64,000 nt of DNA from Plebeiibacterium sediminum (lineage in GTDB: Bacteria; Bacteroidota; Bacteroidia; Bacteroidales; Marinilabiliaceae), in contig NZ_JAPDPJ010000007.1 of assembly GCF_026013605.1 (NCBI RefSeq), forward strand, positions 60,791 through 124,790, in the 5' to 3' direction. The notes under the pieces were generated by a model. It searched no databases. It had not been told where the DNA came from and saw only the letters and a list, made by a program, of their open reading frames with translations. The position numbers and the translations under genes were made by a program. Of the stretch, positions 25,342 to 34,818 are shown in pieces. Positions within the stretch are counted from its first letter, which is position 1. Each line of letters begins with the position of its first letter.

Positions 25342-26604
25342 ATGAAAGTTGATGTTCTTCTTGGTCTTCAATGGGGAGACGAGGGTAAAGGAAAAGTTGT
25401 GGACGTACTTACGCCCAAATATGATGTTATCACCAGATTTCAAGGAGGCCCTAATGCAGGCCATACTTTAGAGTTTAATAACATTAAGCATGTATTGCAT
25501 AACATCCCTTCTGGCATTTTCCATACTACCAAAATGAATATTATTGGTAATGGAGTAGTTCTTGATCCAATAAGTTTTAAACAAGAAGTTGATGAACTTG
25601 AGGCAAAGGGTATGGATTTATCTCAAAACCTACTTATTTCCAAAAAAGCGCATTTAATATTGCCAACTCACAGAATTTTAGATGCTGCATCTGAAGCCTC
25701 AAAGGGTAAGACTAAAATTGGTTCTACATTAAAAGGAATTGGCCCAACATATATGGATAAGACCGGAAGAAACGGACTTCGTGTTGGAGATATTATAAAT
25801 AATTTTGAAGCCAAATATGAAGAGCTAAAGAAAAAGCATGAACAGCTTCTTTCAATGTATGATTTTGAATATAATATTGAGGATTTTGAGAAAGGATTGA
25901 AAGAAGGAATTGAGTGTTTAAAAAAGTTCAAGTTAATTGATAGTGAACATAAAATAAATGAATATATTAAAAATGGACAAACTGTTTTAGCTGAAGGAGC
26001 TCAGGGTACATTGCTTGATATTGATTTTGGTTCTTATCCTTTTGTTACTTCTTCAAACACTATTTGTGCAGGAGCTTGTACAGGTATGGGGGTAGCTCCA
26101 AATAAAATTGGAGAAGTATTCGGAATTTTTAAAGCATACTGTACTCGTGTAGGTAGTGGTCCATTCCCTACTGAACTGGAAGATGCAACTGGTGAAGAAT
26201 TACGTGAGGCTGGTCATGAATTTGGTGCAACAACAGGTCGCCCAAGAAGATGTGGTTGGTTAGATTTAGTAGCATTAAAATATTCAGTTATGATTAATGG
26301 AGTTACTCAATTAATTATGACTAAAGGTGATGTTTTAAGTTCTTTTGAAACTATAAAAGTAGCAACTTCATATATTATTGATGGAGTTGAAACTACAGAA
26401 TTTCCTTATGAGTTGCCTGATAAAATTGAGGTTGGTTATACAGAGCTTCCTGGCTGGAAAGCTGATCTTACAGGAATGAAATCAGAAGATGAATTTCCTG
26501 AAGAATTAAAAAATTATATCACATATCTCGAAAAAGAGTTAGAAGTGCCTATTACTATTGTTTCAGTTGGTCCGGATAGAGATCAGACTATTGTTAGAAG
26601 CTAA
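25342..26604 (+). CDS. purA: Adenylosuccinate synthase
   Basis: 420 residues, the usual length. The GTP-binding P loop is GLQWGDEGKGKVVD (8-21), with the catalytic Asp13, and His41 lies in GGPNAGHTLE. GAQGTLLDIDFGSYPFVTSS and the TTGRPRRCGWLD segment bind IMP and GTP. The enzyme joins IMP and aspartate using GTP, the first committed step from IMP to AMP. It is cytoplasmic. Placement after rel and fur is conserved; purA is a known target of (p)ppGpp inhibition, so this grouping is functionally sensible. It ends at a strong terminator. Confidence 0.97.
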   Translation: MKVDVLLGLQWGDEGKGKVVDVLTPKYDVITRFQGGPNAGHTLEFNNIKHVLHNIPSGIFHTTKMNIIGNGVVLDPISFKQEVDELEAKGMDLSQNLLISKKAHLILPTHRILDAASEASKGKTKIGSTLKGIGPTYMDKTGRNGLRVGDIINNFEAKYEELKKKHEQLLSMYDFEYNIEDFEKGLKEGIECLKKFKLIDSEHKINEYIKNGQTVLAEGAQGTLLDIDFGSYPFVTSSNTICAGACTGMGVAPNKIGEVFGIFKAYCTRVGSGPFPTELEDATGEELREAGHEFGATTGRPRRCGWLDLVALKYSVMINGVTQLIMTKGDVLSSFETIKVATSYIIDGVETTEFPYELPDKIEVGYTELPGWKADLTGMKSEDEFPEELKNYITYLEKELEVPITIVSVGPDRDQTIVRS

Positions 26605-26628
26605 TAGTATTACTATAAAATATATAAT

Positions 26629-26662
26629 GCCTGATTAACTTATGTTGATCAGGCTTTTTTTT
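26629..26662 (+). terminator. Intrinsic terminator of purA
   Basis: GCCTGATTAAC-TTAT-GTTGATCAGGC (one G-U pair) followed by eight T. Confidence 0.85.
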
Positions 26663-26743
26663 ATGATGTAGTCTAAGAATTTCTTTTTCATTTTGTGGAA
26701 TTGAATTCATTTATATATTTTGGTGAATTCTAAAATAGAATCA

Positions 26744-27838
26744 ATGCCAAAGATAAAAGAACCTACATTATTGCTAAATACTGATATTTGTAAAAGAAAT
26801 ATCAGAAGTATGAATAATCGTGTTAAACAGTGGGGTGGATACTTTAGACCTCATTTTAAAACACATCAATCTGCACAAATAGGAGAGTGGTATAAAAGTG
26901 AAGGTGTTGAAAGTATTACGGTTTCCTCCTTTAAAATGGCTCGGTATTTTGCTTTAAATGGTTGGAATGATATTACAGTGGCTTTAACAGCAACCATTTT
27001 AAATGTTGATATCATTAATGACTTGGCATCTAAAATAAACCTCAATATTCTGGTAGAAGATAATGCTACAATTTATGCTTTAGAAGCAGCTTTAGATCAT
27101 CCGGTAGGTGTTTTTATAAAGGCTGATACGGGTTATCATAGAACAGGGATAGATGTTAGTGATTTGTCAGTTGTTAAATTTGTTCTTAATGAATTGAAAG
27201 ATAAAAAGAAGCTAATATTTATAGGGTTCTTAACGCATGCAGGAAATACATATAAATGTAAAAAAGAGTCAGAAATTATAGAAATTACCCAAAATAGTCT
27301 GAATAAGTTTTTATCTCTTAAAGCTTTCTTAAAAGACGATTTCCCATTGATGCAACTTTCCTGGGGGGATACCCCAAGTTGTTCTGTTTTTGATAATTTC
27401 TATGGTGTTGATGAGTTCCGGCCTGGAAACTTTGTTTTTTATGATTATATGCAGTCGTTAATAGGAAGTTGCATGCTCACTGATATAGCTGTATGTTTAG
27501 CAGCTCCTGTTTTAGCAGTACATCCTGTGCGTAATGAGATGGTTATGCATGCTGGTGCTGTTCATTTATCTAAAGATTTTGTTGTATTGGAGGATGGAAC
27601 GAAATCGTACGGTAAGGCAATAAGAATAAGTAATGGAAAATGGGATGTAGATACTGTAATTGGTGAGGTGACTTCTTTGTCGCAAGAACATGGTGTTATT
27701 TCTTTAAAGCAAAATTATTATAGTGATTTAAACCCGGGAGATGTAATTGGTATTTTACCTGTTCATTCGTGTTTAACCGCCAATTTGATGAAAGAATTTT
27801 TAACTGAAGATGGTAACCTTATCTCTATGATGGAGTAG
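26744..27838 (+). CDS. PLP-dependent D-threonine aldolase / D-serine dehydratase-like enzyme
   Basis: 364 residues from the ATG at 26744; an upstream TTG is less likely. The N-terminal half is an alanine-racemase-type TIM barrel with the PLP lysine Lys39 in FRPHFKTHQS, followed by VFIKADTGYHRTGI. The C-terminal beta domain keeps the metal-binding PVHSCLTAN motif of the D-threonine aldolase / D-serine dehydratase family. It probably cleaves or dehydrates a D-hydroxyamino acid in the cytoplasm. It is followed by two lipoprotein genes with short gaps. The substrate is undetermined. Confidence 0.82.
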   Translation: MPKIKEPTLLLNTDICKRNIRSMNNRVKQWGGYFRPHFKTHQSAQIGEWYKSEGVESITVSSFKMARYFALNGWNDITVALTATILNVDIINDLASKINLNILVEDNATIYALEAALDHPVGVFIKADTGYHRTGIDVSDLSVVKFVLNELKDKKKLIFIGFLTHAGNTYKCKKESEIIEITQNSLNKFLSLKAFLKDDFPLMQLSWGDTPSCSVFDNFYGVDEFRPGNFVFYDYMQSLIGSCMLTDIAVCLAAPVLAVHPVRNEMVMHAGAVHLSKDFVVLEDGTKSYGKAIRISNGKWDVDTVIGEVTSLSQEHGVISLKQNYYSDLNPGDVIGILPVHSCLTANLMKEFLTEDGNLISMME

Positions 27839-27873
27839 AAATAGGAATAGATCTATATTTAAATATTATATAA

Positions 27874-29283
27874 ATGACAAAGCATATTATACTTTTTTTG
27901 AGTATTCTTTTAATTTTCACAGGATGTGCAAGTAAGCGCTATTTAAAGAAAGGGTTGGAACTTGAAAACTCTGGTCTATATTCTGATGCGGCAAATCAAT
28001 ATTATCATTCATTACAAAAAAATATAAATAACATAGATGCCAAAATCGGTTTGCAAAGAACAGGACAGTTGGTATTGGATGACTATATTGAAAAGTTTAA
28101 GAATCAATATCAGAACGGAACACCTAAAGATGCTGTATATGCATTTGTAAGTGCTGAAAACTATTATGATAAGATTAAGAAGGTTGGATTAAATTTAATA
28201 TTTCCGGAAGAGCAGCGAAGTTACTATAAAGAAGTGGAGGATCTTTATTTAAATTCCTTGTATAGCGAAGCTATGAAGGCCTTAGAACTTGAAGAATTTG
28301 CAAGCTCAGAGAAAGTGTTTGCGGAAATTTTGTCTTTAAATGCTAATTATAAAGATGCTAAGTCAAAATGGGTTGTAGCAAAATATGAGCCTGTATACAG
28401 AGAAGGTAAGCAACAGATGGAAACGGAAATGTATAGATCTGCTTACTTTACATTTAAAGGTATTATCGATAAGGTAAAAGTTTATGAAGATGCACTGGAG
28501 TTAATGAATCGCTCATTGAACGAAGCTAAAGTAACTATTGCAGTTACTAATTTTGATTTTGCATACACATCATATAAAAATATTGCAGGTACCATAAAAA
28601 GTAAATTGGTTAATGGAATCAATGGAATGAATTCTCCACTTTATGAAGTAGCATCTTTATCCTCAATAGAAACAAATCCATTTGAGAATTCTGTTTCATC
28701 TGCAGTTCAATCAAGAGCTATGGAACATGATCGTAATGCTGATCTTGTGCAGAATTATGAATCATCCAAAGCTAAAGCAATTCTTAGTGGCAAAATTCAA
28801 AGCTATAAAGTATATAATGGAAAGTTGAATCGGACAGAAAAAAGAGGTTATCTAAAAAGAACTGTTAATTATGTGGATGAAGAGACAGGAGAGGAGAAGA
28901 AGAAAACGGTTTATGATAAAGTAAAGTATTTTGAATATGAAATGACAAGATATGTTTCTGTCTCAATTGAATATGTGATGAAACGTAATGATAGAGATGA
29001 GATACCTATATCGAATGTATTTAGTCATAAAGAAGAAGATAAATTGCATTATGTTGTATATGATGGTGATTATAAAAAATTAGTTCCGGGTTATTGGAAA
29101 TATAGCACTAAGGATAATAGTGAAGATTATATTAATAAAGAGAGTTCTGCAGCAAGTAATCTGCATGAATTAGCTAAAAATAAACGAACAGCAAAATCTA
29201 CCACCGAATTACAATCTACATTAGTAGATAAATGTATAAAAACTATCGTGTCAGAAATTAAAAATTATCAACCAGAAAATTAA
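27874..29283 (+). CDS. Lipoprotein with TPR-like repeats, 469 residues
   Basis: A lipoprotein signal peptide ends in the lipobox FTGC (Cys18), so the protein is membrane-anchored, probably facing the periplasm or cell surface. The N-terminal half is made of TPR-like helical pairs (SGLYSDAANQYYHSL, YRSAYFTFKGIID). The C-terminal half has a nucleotide-free alpha/beta region (VTIAVTNFDFAYTSYKNIAG) resembling CsgG-type outer membrane assembly proteins. It lies 12 nt before an LPP20-type lipoprotein gene and is surely in one operon with it. The family was not identified exactly. Confidence 0.75.
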   Translation: MTKHIILFLSILLIFTGCASKRYLKKGLELENSGLYSDAANQYYHSLQKNINNIDAKIGLQRTGQLVLDDYIEKFKNQYQNGTPKDAVYAFVSAENYYDKIKKVGLNLIFPEEQRSYYKEVEDLYLNSLYSEAMKALELEEFASSEKVFAEILSLNANYKDAKSKWVVAKYEPVYREGKQQMETEMYRSAYFTFKGIIDKVKVYEDALELMNRSLNEAKVTIAVTNFDFAYTSYKNIAGTIKSKLVNGINGMNSPLYEVASLSSIETNPFENSVSSAVQSRAMEHDRNADLVQNYESSKAKAILSGKIQSYKVYNGKLNRTEKRGYLKRTVNYVDEETGEEKKKTVYDKVKYFEYEMTRYVSVSIEYVMKRNDRDEIPISNVFSHKEEDKLHYVVYDGDYKKLVPGYWKYSTKDNSEDYINKESSAASNLHELAKNKRTAKSTTELQSTLVDKCIKTIVSEIKNYQPEN

Positions 29284-29295
29284 GCATTCAGTATA

Positions 29296-30264
29296 ATGAA
29301 GTATAGTTTGATTATTGTGGTTTGCTTATTCTTTGTTGCGTGTTCATCAACTAAAAAGCAAGCTGAATTATTAGAACAATCAAAACCAAGTTGGGTTAAA
29401 GTAAGACCAATAGATAAAGATTACTATTACGGGATTGGAATTGTTCCTAAGGTTGGCTCTCCAATGTTATATGAAGATAAAGCTAAAGAAAGAGCTCTGG
29501 CTGATATTTCCGGTCAGATTAATTCTACAGTAAAATCTGAAGCCGTTCTTTATCAGGTTGAGGATAAAAATGGAGTCAGAGATTATTTGCAGAATAGAAT
29601 TAGGAGTGTGTCTGAAGGTTATTTGGAGGGGTATGAATATGTGGATAAATGGGAAGATTTATCGAATACATATGTTTATTATAAATTATCAAAGCAAAAA
29701 TACAGAGCGTTAAAAGCTAAAAGAAAAGCTGAGGCATTGGAGGTTGGTAAAGAAAAATATTTAGCGGCTAAAGAATTAAAGCAGGAAGGTCAGATTGTTC
29801 CTTCAATAGAGCATTTTGCAACTTGTATTGATGTTTTAAGTGGTTATATGAATGAGTTAACTGTTGTAGAAATAAATGGAAAACAAGTTGATTTAGTTTC
29901 AGAATCAAGCATAGAGATTACTCAGATTATAGAAAAAGTTAACATTGTCAGTTTAGCGAATAATAGTATTTCTACAGGTGATAAAAAGAATGGCTTTTTA
30001 GTATCTTATGAAGGTGTTAATCCTGTGGTGAATATGCCAGTGAAACTAGAATATACAGGTGGCTATTTGGTTAATGACAGACTAAAAAGTAGTGATGAAG
30101 GAGTGGTTATGATGCCTGAATTGGGTGGGGATAATAATTCATCAACGAATAAGTTGTCGGTGAAAATTGATTTGGTTTATTTAGGCCGTCAGGTAACCCG
30201 TAATTTATATGTAAGAAAGATTATTGAAAATCAGAAAGCTGCTGAAATATCAATTGATGTTTAG
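29296..30264 (+). CDS. LPP20-like lipoprotein
   Basis: 322 residues with a lipobox FVACS (Cys16). The segment KPSWVKVRPIDKDYYYGIG followed by KAKERALADISGQI at about residues 30-80 is the LPP20 (DUF-type) signature of small surface lipoproteins. The rest has beta-rich segments, including VNMPVKLEYTGGY. It forms a pair with the TPR/CsgG-like lipoprotein upstream, which suggests a joint cell-envelope function. The terminator downstream is shared with pepD on the other strand. Confidence 0.75.
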   Translation: MKYSLIIVVCLFFVACSSTKKQAELLEQSKPSWVKVRPIDKDYYYGIGIVPKVGSPMLYEDKAKERALADISGQINSTVKSEAVLYQVEDKNGVRDYLQNRIRSVSEGYLEGYEYVDKWEDLSNTYVYYKLSKQKYRALKAKRKAEALEVGKEKYLAAKELKQEGQIVPSIEHFATCIDVLSGYMNELTVVEINGKQVDLVSESSIEITQIIEKVNIVSLANNSISTGDKKNGFLVSYEGVNPVVNMPVKLEYTGGYLVNDRLKSSDEGVVMMPELGGDNNSSTNKLSVKIDLVYLGRQVTRNLYVRKIIENQKAAEISIDV

Positions 30265-30290
30265 CGCCGGGAAAAATGTAATAAATAGAT

Positions 30291-30319
30291 AAAAAAAGGA
30301 GCATTAAGCTCCTTTTTTT
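30291..30319. terminator. Bidirectional terminator (LPP20 gene / pepD)
   Basis: AAAAAAAGGAGC-ATTAA-GCTCCTTTTTTT is a perfect 12-bp stem with A and T tracts on the two sides, between convergent genes. Confidence 0.8.
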
Positions 30320-30327
30320 TGTCATTA

Positions 30328-31788
30328 TTATTTTGAAGGAACATTTTTAAGTGTTTCAACTAAAAACTTCCAGAATTTTTCAACTGTTTCAATATTTACT
30401 TTTTCATCCGGAGAGTGAGGAAATCGAATAGTTGGACCAAAAGAAATCATATCCCATTCAGGATATACAGCACCTAAGATTCCACATTCCAAGCCTGCGT
30501 GAATACCTTTTATTTCCGGAATTTTACCAAATTCTTTATTATAAACATCTTTCATTACATGAAGGATTTCAGAATCTGGATTTGGTTTCCATCCAGGATA
30601 TTGCCCGCTGAATTCAACATCAGCTCCTGCTAATCTGAATAAACTTTCAAGTGTTGATTCAACATCATCTTTAGCAGAATCGACAGAACCACGGATTAAA
30701 CACATTACCTTAGTTGTACCATTTTCAGATTTAACAATAGCAAGGTTAAGCGATGTTTCTACCAATCCGGGCATGGTGTCACTCATTCTGATAACTCCAT
30801 TTGGACAAGCCTGTATCGCATTAACTAAGTCATCTTGTGCTAATTCGTCCATTAAACTAGCTGGGGTATCGCATTGTTCTGCAATAAGTGATAAATTAGG
30901 TTCAGTGGCAGCTAATTCACTTTGATAGATTGCAGCAAATTCCTCAACAGTTTCAGTGAACTCAACAACATTATTAGCTGGAACTGTAACTATGGCAAAA
31001 GCTTCACGAGGGATTGCGTTACGTAAACTACCTCCATCAATTGATGCTAATCTTACTCCGTAAGCAGCAATAACTTCTTTTAATAGGCGAAACATTAATT
31101 TGTTGGCATTTCCTCTTCCAAGGATAATATCCATACCCGAGTGGCCACCTTTTAAGCCTGTTAATGAAATTTTAAAAGCAACTGTGTTTACTTCCGGAGT
31201 AACCTCTTGGTAAGAGAATATCATGTTTGCATTGGAACCTCCTGCACAACCAACGTATAATTCCCCTTCGTCTTCTGAATCCATATTTAATAGAATATCA
31301 GCATCAAGCAGGCCTGATTCTAAACCAAAGGCACCAGTCATTCCGGTTTCTTCATCAATGGTAAATAATGCTTCAATTGGTCCGTGAGGAATATCTGTTG
31401 ATTGAAGAATTCCCATTGCAGCAGCTACACCAATTCCATTATCAGCACCTAAAGTTGTACCATTAGCTTTAACCCAACCATCTTCGATATATGTTTCAAT
31501 AGGATCTTTTTCAAAATCGTGCTGCTTATCACTGTTTTTTTGTGGAACCATGTCAACATGCCCCTGAAGAACGATAGTCTTTTTGTTCTCCATACCTGGG
31601 GTTGCCGGTTTTTTAATAATTACGTTTCCTACCTTGTCAACAATAGTCTCTAATCCTAGCTTTTTTCCAAAATCTTCTACAAACTTAGCAGCTTGTTGTT
31701 CTTTTTTACTTGGTCTTGGAATTTGAGTTAATGCATAAAAATTTTCCCACAATGCTGTGGGTTGAAGTTTTGATATTTCGTTGTTCAT
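30328..31788 (-). CDS. pepD: Aminoacyl-histidine dipeptidase (M20 family)
   Basis: 486 residues, full length for PepD. The metal-binding motif QGHVDMVP near residue 75 supplies His and Asp. GADNGIGVAAAMG carries the bridging Asp, TIDEETGMTGAFG the catalytic Glu and metal Glu, LLNMDSEDEGELYVG another ligand, and GPTIRFPHSPDE the C-terminal His. The enzyme hydrolyses dipeptides with a C-terminal histidine such as carnosine, using two zinc ions in the cytoplasm. It is a single-gene transcript with its own terminator at the 3' end. Confidence 0.95.
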   Translation of the reverse strand: MNNEISKLQPTALWENFYALTQIPRPSKKEQQAAKFVEDFGKKLGLETIVDKVGNVIIKKPATPGMENKKTIVLQGHVDMVPQKNSDKQHDFEKDPIETYIEDGWVKANGTTLGADNGIGVAAAMGILQSTDIPHGPIEALFTIDEETGMTGAFGLESGLLDADILLNMDSEDEGELYVGCAGGSNANMIFSYQEVTPEVNTVAFKISLTGLKGGHSGMDIILGRGNANKLMFRLLKEVIAAYGVRLASIDGGSLRNAIPREAFAIVTVPANNVVEFTETVEEFAAIYQSELAATEPNLSLIAEQCDTPASLMDELAQDDLVNAIQACPNGVIRMSDTMPGLVETSLNLAIVKSENGTTKVMCLIRGSVDSAKDDVESTLESLFRLAGADVEFSGQYPGWKPNPDSEILHVMKDVYNKEFGKIPEIKGIHAGLECGILGAVYPEWDMISFGPTIRFPHSPDEKVNIETVEKFWKFLVETLKNVPSK

Positions 31789-31915
31789 GTTTTATTGTTT
31801 TTTATAGTAAAAGAACGAGAATAGTAAATTGTTCTTTTGTATTATAAATGTTTTGTAAAATTACATATATCCCAGTTAAATCAGGATGATAACGATCATC
31901 TATCCAGATACTAAA

Positions 31916-31946
31916 AATGAGGTTTTCAAGTAAAGAAAACCTCATT
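31916..31946 (-). terminator. Terminator of the nnr-DUF4831 transcript
   Basis: AATGAGGTTTTC and GAAAACCTCATT form a perfect 12-bp stem with a 7-nt loop. On the minus strand it runs into ATTTTTAG. Confidence 0.75.
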
Positions 31947-31971
31947 GAGCTATATTAGTTTTAAAGTATTT

Positions 31972-33087
31972 TTATTTATTCCCAATCGAAATAAGTGCGC
32001 CTGTAACTGGACATATACGAATTTGAATACCTTCTTGATTTAAGATATCAGAAGGCATTGAAACTACCTGACCGTATTGAGCTATGTCAACAACCTTATT
32101 AGTCACTTCTTTAGTTTTATCAACTATGGTAATTTTGGCAGAGGCAGGTATGCAATAAAATAATCCGTTTTTACTTTCGTCCTTTTTAGTATCTAATTGT
32201 TTGTTTTCAAGTTTGTTGAATTCCTCAGCATCTAATTTAAAATAGATGGGTGTTCCTGTAATATCCATAGCATCAACAATTCCTTTTTGTGTGGAAAATC
32301 TGCAAATAACATGGTTGCTATAGGAGCTTAAAGGATCTGGAGTGATTTCAAAAGTTTGCTTTTTTGTTAAAGAAATTGTTTTTCCTGCAAAAAGCGAGAT
32401 GAAATCTTTTTCCATTTTGTTTATTTCCTCAAGTACAGTTTTGTAGGCTTCTCCATCAGGAGGTAAATTTTCAAGATCGCCAGAAAGTAAATCAATACGG
32501 TTATTTCTTAGTTTGTATATCATGTTTGCTGCTTCCTGTGCCATTGCAGCTGTAGATGTTTTATAGAGTAAATCTTCGTGTAATGAAATATGATCAAAAT
32601 TGACATCTTCCAGTTCAATCATATCTAAATTATCTGTTTTGTTTATTTGACGATGAAGTTTAGCTTTTTCGTTAAGATTAATACCTTTTATAATCCCTTT
32701 GGGAGTTAAGTTAATCATTAGTGCAGAAGTAATACCGGTAGAGAAAATGCTATATCTTTGATTTTCGTTTGGTGTTCCCTTTGTTGTAATTTTTATGTTT
32801 TTGATAGCCCATTCTTCACAGTCTTCAGTAATTACATCCGATAAGTTTAAGTATCGTTGTGAATATCTGTAATAAGGTCCTGTTTTTTTTATGGTTTTCT
32901 CACTTTCAATTTCAACAACGATAGTTGTTTTTGGAAGCATGTAACTTAGTGATTGTTCTGTAGGATTAATTACTTCAGATGTTTTTTTTATTTCAACAGA
33001 AGTTGGTGATTTTTTCTGAGATGATAAATTTGAAGCAATGAATAGTAGTATAAGTAAGTTGCTAACTAATTTGAATTTAAATTGCAT
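31972..33087 (-). CDS. DUF4831 family protein
   Basis: 371 residues from the ATG at 33087, which gives a proper signal peptide (LVSNLLILLFIASNLSSQ); the longer frame to 33144 would overlap the upstream stop. The YLNLSDVITEDCEEWAIKN segment and the PPDGEAYKTVLEEINKMEK helix are typical of DUF4831, a secreted or periplasmic Bacteroidota family of unknown function. It follows nnr with a 25-nt gap and is co-transcribed with it. No enzymatic motif is visible. Confidence 0.8.
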   Translation of the reverse strand: MQFKFKLVSNLLILLFIASNLSSQKKSPTSVEIKKTSEVINPTEQSLSYMLPKTTIVVEIESEKTIKKTGPYYRYSQRYLNLSDVITEDCEEWAIKNIKITTKGTPNENQRYSIFSTGITSALMINLTPKGIIKGINLNEKAKLHRQINKTDNLDMIELEDVNFDHISLHEDLLYKTSTAAMAQEAANMIYKLRNNRIDLLSGDLENLPPDGEAYKTVLEEINKMEKDFISLFAGKTISLTKKQTFEITPDPLSSYSNHVICRFSTQKGIVDAMDITGTPIYFKLDAEEFNKLENKQLDTKKDESKNGLFYCIPASAKITIVDKTKEVTNKVVDIAQYGQVVSMPSDILNQEGIQIRICPVTGALISIGNK

Positions 33088-33112
33088 GTTTTTGTTCTTT
33101 TGTTTTGAATTC

Positions 33113-34633
33113 TTAATGATGTAATGATTTAAACGCAGAACCAATATTACTTATTATATCAGAAGCAATTAATGATTCTTCGGATTCAGTTAATAATGCA
33201 TGGTCACCAGCAAGGCCATGAATGTACACGCCGGTAAGAGCTGCATCTTTTTCTGAATATCCCTGTGCAAGCAAAGCTAATATAATTCCTGTTAAAGTAT
33301 CACCACTTCCGGCGGTTGCCATACCTGGATTTCCGGAACTGTTAAAATAACAATTACCATCAGGCAAGGCTACCACAGTATGGGCTCCTTTTAAAACCGT
33401 AATTACATTATAATGTTTGCAAAAATCCTGAAGAAGTTCAAGCCTGTGCATTTCATTTTTACTTTTACCTACAAGTCTTTCAAATTCTTTAGGATGGGGT
33501 GTTAAAATAGAAAGTTTCGGTAATTTTACCAATAAAAATTTATTTTGACTTAAAATATTAAGTCCATCAGCATCAATCACCATTTTTTGGTCAGAAACTT
33601 TATTGAGTAATTCTTCAAAGGCTGTGGCGCTGTTCTTTTTTGTATCCAAACCAGGTCCAATACCAATAGCATTATAGCTTTTAAGAGCCGGGAATTCAGT
33701 AAAAAACATTTCAGATCGATCAATGCTTGTCATCGCTTCGGGAACTGAATTTTGCATAATCTGATATCCCCAATGCGGAATGTGTGAAGTCAATAAACCA
33801 ACTCCGGATTTAAGGCAAGCTCTTGATGCTAGTACAGCAGCCCCCATTTTTCCATAACTTCCGGCAATTAGTAAAGCATGTCCAAAATTTCCTTTATGGC
33901 TAAACTTATGTCGACTCTTTACAATTGATTTAATCTTCGAATTGTCTGTGTAAAAGTAATTGGTATCATGTACATCAATTCCCTCTTGTAATAAACCAAT
34001 ATCTATTATTTCCCACTTACCAACAAACTTCGCGTTTTCAGGTAATAAAAACGATAATTTAGGTAGTTGGAAAGAAAGAGTAATGTCTGCTTCAATAATT
34101 CCTGTGTCAGCTCTGAAATTACTGTCGTAATTGGCAAATAAACCAGATGGAATGTCAATTGAAATTACTGTTTGCTCAGTTTCATTAATTTTTTCAATGA
34201 CCTCTTTTGCTAATCCTTTGGTGGCACGGTTTAGTCCGGAACCAAATATGCAATCTAAAATAATACCATCCTCATTAATTTCATTAAAATCAATTTCAAC
34301 TATGTTGTTGATCTCATAAACTGACACATTAGAAATTTCAATTAACCTGGATAAATTTGATTGGGCATCAGAAGATAAGTTATCTGAGAATTTTATAAGA
34401 AATACATCGATTTTCACGGGAAGTCTTGAAAGCAGTCTGGCAATAGCTAATCCATCACCACCATTATTACCTGTGCCACAGAATATAGCATAAGAATAGG
34501 TCATCTTATTACTGATAATCCAGTCGGTTGCTTTTTGTGCAGCTCTTTCCATTAAATCAATTGAGGGTATTGGCTCATTTTTAATTGTAAACAGATCAAC
34601 CTCCCTAATCTGTTCCGGGGATAATATTTTCAC
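33113..34633 (-). CDS. nnr: Bifunctional NAD(P)H-hydrate epimerase / ADP-dependent dehydratase
   Basis: 506 residues joining two repair enzymes. The N-terminal YjeF-type epimerase (about 1-210) has MERAAQKATDW, FCGTGNNGGDGLAIAR and SIDIPSGL. The C-terminal ribokinase-like dehydratase (about 225-506) has HKGNFGHALLIAGSYGKMGA, LTPHPKEFERL, KGAHTVV and GNPGMATAGSGDTLTGI, the last with the catalytic Asp. Together they return damaged NADHX and NADPHX to usable cofactor in the cytoplasm. Downstream lies the DUF4831 gene. Confidence 0.95.
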   Translation of the reverse strand: MKILSPEQIREVDLFTIKNEPIPSIDLMERAAQKATDWIISNKMTYSYAIFCGTGNNGGDGLAIARLLSRLPVKIDVFLIKFSDNLSSDAQSNLSRLIEISNVSVYEINNIVEIDFNEINEDGIILDCIFGSGLNRATKGLAKEVIEKINETEQTVISIDIPSGLFANYDSNFRADTGIIEADITLSFQLPKLSFLLPENAKFVGKWEIIDIGLLQEGIDVHDTNYFYTDNSKIKSIVKSRHKFSHKGNFGHALLIAGSYGKMGAAVLASRACLKSGVGLLTSHIPHWGYQIMQNSVPEAMTSIDRSEMFFTEFPALKSYNAIGIGPGLDTKKNSATAFEELLNKVSDQKMVIDADGLNILSQNKFLLVKLPKLSILTPHPKEFERLVGKSKNEMHRLELLQDFCKHYNVITVLKGAHTVVALPDGNCYFNSSGNPGMATAGSGDTLTGIILALLAQGYSEKDAALTGVYIHGLAGDHALLTESEESLIASDIISNIGSAFKSLHH

Positions 34634-34739
34634 TTGTTTAAAATTTTAGTTAGTACCCTGTTAAATGCTAAAAATTGCAAAAAAATTACATTTGTCATGT
34701 AATATGATAAAATGCACTATATTGATCGTTCATTTTACC

Positions 34740-34764
34740 TACTTTTGTGCTTATTACAAATATA
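34740..34764. promoter_or_regulatory. Back-to-back promoter boxes (peptide transporter / nnr)
   Basis: TACTTTTG at 34740-34747 faces the transporter. On the minus strand TATATTTG at 34764-34757 faces nnr. Both fit TAnnTTTG. They would fire towards each other's gene from almost the same spot. Neither has a good -33 element. Confidence 0.35.
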
Positions 34765-34818
34765 GGGAACTATTAACCTTGAATCATAAATATTTTAAAC
34801 TTATATAATTATTATACG

